A stretch of DNA of 64,000 bases from positions 310,001 to 374,000 of the forward strand of contig CAVTBC010000004.1 of the NCBI GenBank assembly GCA_963732865.1. Direction: 5' to 3'. The number at the start of each line of letters is the position of its first letter. Positions within the stretch are counted from its first letter, which is position 1. Both the position numbers and the translations under genes were made by a program. This document shows positions 62,047 through 64,000 of this stretch, piece after piece. The notes below the pieces were generated by a model. That model made no database searches, had not been told where the DNA came from, and saw only the letters and a list, made by a program, of their open reading frames with translations. This stretch comes from JADLGL01 sp963732865 (GTDB taxonomy: Bacteria > Pseudomonadota > Alphaproteobacteria > Rhizobiales > Kaistiaceae).

Positions 62047-63207
62047 TCAGGCGGGCAGCCGGTGTTCCACCAGCTGAACCCAGTAGGACGAACCGAGCGG
62101 GATGATTTCGTCGTTGAAATCAAAGCGTGGGCTGTGCAGGCCGGCGCTGTCGCCATTGCCAACGAAGATGAATGCGCCCGGGCGCGCTTCCAGCATGAAG
62201 GAGAAATCCTCAGCGCCCATGATCGGCGGCGTATCGGCATCGACGCGGTCGGTCCCGGCCAGCTCGCCCGCCACCTTGGCGGCAATCATGGTCTGCTCGG
62301 CATGATTGACGGTGACGGGATATTTCCGCTTGAAGGCAATTTCCGCCGAGGCGCCGAAGGCGGCCGCGATGCTGGTCGCAATCGCCGTAATCCGTTCCTG
62401 CACCAGATCGCGGGTTTCCGGACGCAGCGCGCGGGCGGTGCCGGCGACGCGCGCGGTGTCGGCGATGACGTTGGAAGTCGTCCCGGCATGGACCTGGGTC
62501 ACCGAAACCACAGCCGAATCGAGGGGGTCGACATTCCGCGACACCACTGACTGCAGCGCCTGAACCATCGCCGCCGCGACGATGATAGGGTCGATCGTGG
62601 CGTTGGGCTGGGCGGCATGGCCGCCGCGGCCGGTGATCTCGATGTCGAAATCGTCGGTCGAGGCCAGCAGCGGGCCGGGCCGGATGGCGAAATGCCCGAC
62701 CGGAATGCCTGGCATATTGTGCATGCCATAGACCTCGTCGATGGCGAAGCGCTCCATCAGCCCGTCATCGATCATCGCCTTGCCACCGGCGCCGCCTTCT
62801 TCGGCGGGCTGGAAGATGACCACCGCCGTACCGCGGAAACGGCGCGTCTCGGCAAGATAGCGCGCCGCGCCGAGCAGCATGGCGGTGTGGCCGTCATGGC
62901 CGCAGGCATGCATCAGGCCCGGATTCTGCGAGGCATAGGGAAGGCCGGTCGCCTCGGTGATCGGAAGCGCGTCCATATCGGCGCGCAGGCCAATGACCGG
63001 GCCATCGCCGGAGCCGCGGATGACGCCCACGACGCCGGTGCGGCCGATGCCGGTGACGACTTCATCAACGGCAAATTCACGCAGCTTCTCGGCAATCATG
63101 CCGGCGGTGCGGTGGACGTCATAAAGCAGCTCGGGGTGGCGGTGTATGTCTTGTCGCCACGCGGTGATGTCCGGGTGGAATTCGGCGATTCGGTTGACGA
63201 TCGGCAT
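62047..63207 (-). CDS. M20-family amidohydrolase (hippurate hydrolase-like)
   Basis: A 386-residue dizinc enzyme: RQDIHRHPELLYDVHRTA, GLRADMDALPI, HACGHDGHTAMLLGAA, PAEEGGAGGKAMIDDG and MGAEDFSFMLEARPGAF. It cleaves N-acyl or amide groups of amino acids; hippurate, N-acetyl amino acids and IAA conjugates are known substrates in the family. Confidence 0.92.
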   Translation of the reverse strand: MPIVNRIAEFHPDITAWRQDIHRHPELLYDVHRTAGMIAEKLREFAVDEVVTGIGRTGVVGVIRGSGDGPVIGLRADMDALPITEATGLPYASQNPGLMHACGHDGHTAMLLGAARYLAETRRFRGTAVVIFQPAEEGGAGGKAMIDDGLMERFAIDEVYGMHNMPGIPVGHFAIRPGPLLASTDDFDIEITGRGGHAAQPNATIDPIIVAAAMVQALQSVVSRNVDPLDSAVVSVTQVHAGTTSNVIADTARVAGTARALRPETRDLVQERITAIATSIAAAFGASAEIAFKRKYPVTVNHAEQTMIAAKVAGELAGTDRVDADTPPIMGAEDFSFMLEARPGAFIFVGNGDSAGLHSPRFDFNDEIIPLGSSYWVQLVEHRLPA

Positions 63208-63378
63208 GATTGATTGTCCGTGATTTCGGTCAGCCTATACGAGGCCGGCCCGGGCCTCCAGCGAAGCCAGCATGCTCAGGAGCTGTTAGCCAAGACGGCC
63301 TTTTGGCGCATTGGCACCTTTATTTGGTGATGGAGTCAGCTAATGTCCCGGAAATTTCCAACGATCTGAGGTGATTTT

Positions 63379-64000
63379 ATGCGCGTGATCGCAAGACTTG
63401 CAGCTCTCGCCACCCTGCCGCTCCTGGCAGGCTGCTTCGACGCAAACATCTCATTGACCGCGCAACCGGACGGGACGGCGTCGGTGGTTGCCGAAATCGC
63501 CTTGGCGCCGCCCGAGCAGATGCTGGCGTTGATGTTCCCGCCGGATACCTTGGCGGCCTTGCCGGCCGAGCAGAAGGACGCCCTGGTGGCGCAGCTGGCG
63601 GATCAACTGCAGGCCGATTATTGCGCTCCGAATGATGCCGACGTTCCGGAGGGCGTCACGGTGACCGTCGATACCAACACCCGCGACGACGGCTACATGG
63701 TTTGCCGCGAGACGATGACGGGTCCGATTGCCACCGTTGCGGAAGCGACGGCGGCCGGCGCCCTCGAAGGCGGTACGCAAGGCCTTCAATTGACGCTGAC
63801 CGATGATGGCAACGGCACCTACACCTTCCACGTTCTGATCCCGGCCGCCGGCGACGCCAGCGCGGCGGCTGCCTTGGGGGACGATACGGCGGCAATGATG
63901 GCGGCGGCTCTGGACGGTCACTTCATCACTTGGTCGGTGACGGCGCCGAGAATCATCGACACCACCGGTGACCTGAACGGCAATACCGCGACCTACACGG
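63379..64000 (+). CDS. Lipoprotein of unknown function (partial)
   Basis: An open frame from ATG 63379, with GAGGTGA upstream, that runs off the window. Lipobox LPLLAGC (Cys near residue 18) marks a lipoprotein. The mature part begins FDANISLTAQPDGTASVVAEIAL, the opening style of LppM-type domains, and is rich in Ala, Thr and Asp (TDDGNGTYTFHVLIPAAGD). At least 207 residues. Confidence 0.75.
   Translation, partial: MRVIARLAALATLPLLAGCFDANISLTAQPDGTASVVAEIALAPPEQMLALMFPPDTLAALPAEQKDALVAQLADQLQADYCAPNDADVPEGVTVTVDTNTRDDGYMVCRETMTGPIATVAEATAAGALEGGTQGLQLTLTDDGNGTYTFHVLIPAAGDASAAAALGDDTAAMMAAALDGHFITWSVTAPRIIDTTGDLNGNTATYT

Noticed and set aside
60231..62105. A 624-residue open frame opposite the ABC exporter
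   Set aside because: It is the antisense shadow of a well-supported ABC gene in high-G+C DNA; no domain or ribosome site is visible.

Overview
The window is a 64 kb piece of a high-G+C alphaproteobacterial chromosome. Most of it is conserved housekeeping DNA in the order familiar from the Hyphomicrobiales (Rhizobiales): bolA, a J-domain gene, cobS, cobT, a phytase-like esterase and rpmB; a DUF3108 gene, a Suv3-like helicase, an S4-domain gene, fdxA and carD; ffh, rpsP, rimM, trmD, rplS and leuCD; tlpA, argH, lptM and a DUF4175 gene. A RirA-type Rrf2 iron regulator (Cys91/99/105) supports the same placement. The species cannot be fixed from this piece. Genes are packed tightly, several neighbours share stop or start codons, and TTG starts are frequent.

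Layout: 1-212 is the 3' end of ispG. 209-3169 is an AT-richer insert carrying a two-gene Hachiman anti-phage system, with hamA (DUF1837 nuclease) intact and hamB (helicase) broken by a one-base frameshift plus an in-frame TAG. 3272-6122 holds envelope and secreted genes, including three tandem paralogues of a small six-cysteine secreted protein that I do not recognise. 6199-9892 holds ispA, marC, mtgA, a YHYH protein and rpmF. 10011-12261 holds a membrane protein and a PAS-GGDEF-EAL protein whose two signature motifs are both degenerate. 12258-17428 is the cobaltochelatase region. 17534-24746 runs from a sulfotransferase-like gene to carD. 24759-28938 holds an M48 protease, an SNase-like protein and Kdo synthesis genes. 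29556-36044 holds a P450, leuC and leuD separated by two small genes, a phosphodiester glycosidase and a phosphoesterase. 36127-39905 is the ribosome and SRP operon.

40177-43514 holds small envelope proteins, RirA and a TerB-like protein, with one 429-base gap (42624-43052) that contains an orphan intrinsic terminator and perhaps a small RNA. 43795-51142 is the DUF4175, lptM, argH, tlpA, hydroxyacyl-CoA dehydrogenase, cobalamin adenosyltransferase and twin-TM block; it lacks the lysA and etfBA genes often found there. 51418-56714 holds repair, tRNA-modification and envelope genes plus tRNA-Leu(CAA). 56844-60027 is a flavin-based electron-transfer cassette: a 29-residue membrane peptide, an exported FMN-binding protein, ApbE, and a fusion of an NqrB/RnfD-type membrane domain to a ferredoxin-reductase domain. 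The window ends with an ABC exporter, an M20 amidohydrolase and the start of a lipoprotein gene.

The most interesting points are the decayed Hachiman locus at ispG, the six-cysteine triplet, the flavinylation cassette with its small membrane peptide, and the orphan terminator near 43000. No CRISPR array, insertion sequence, integrase or prophage was seen.
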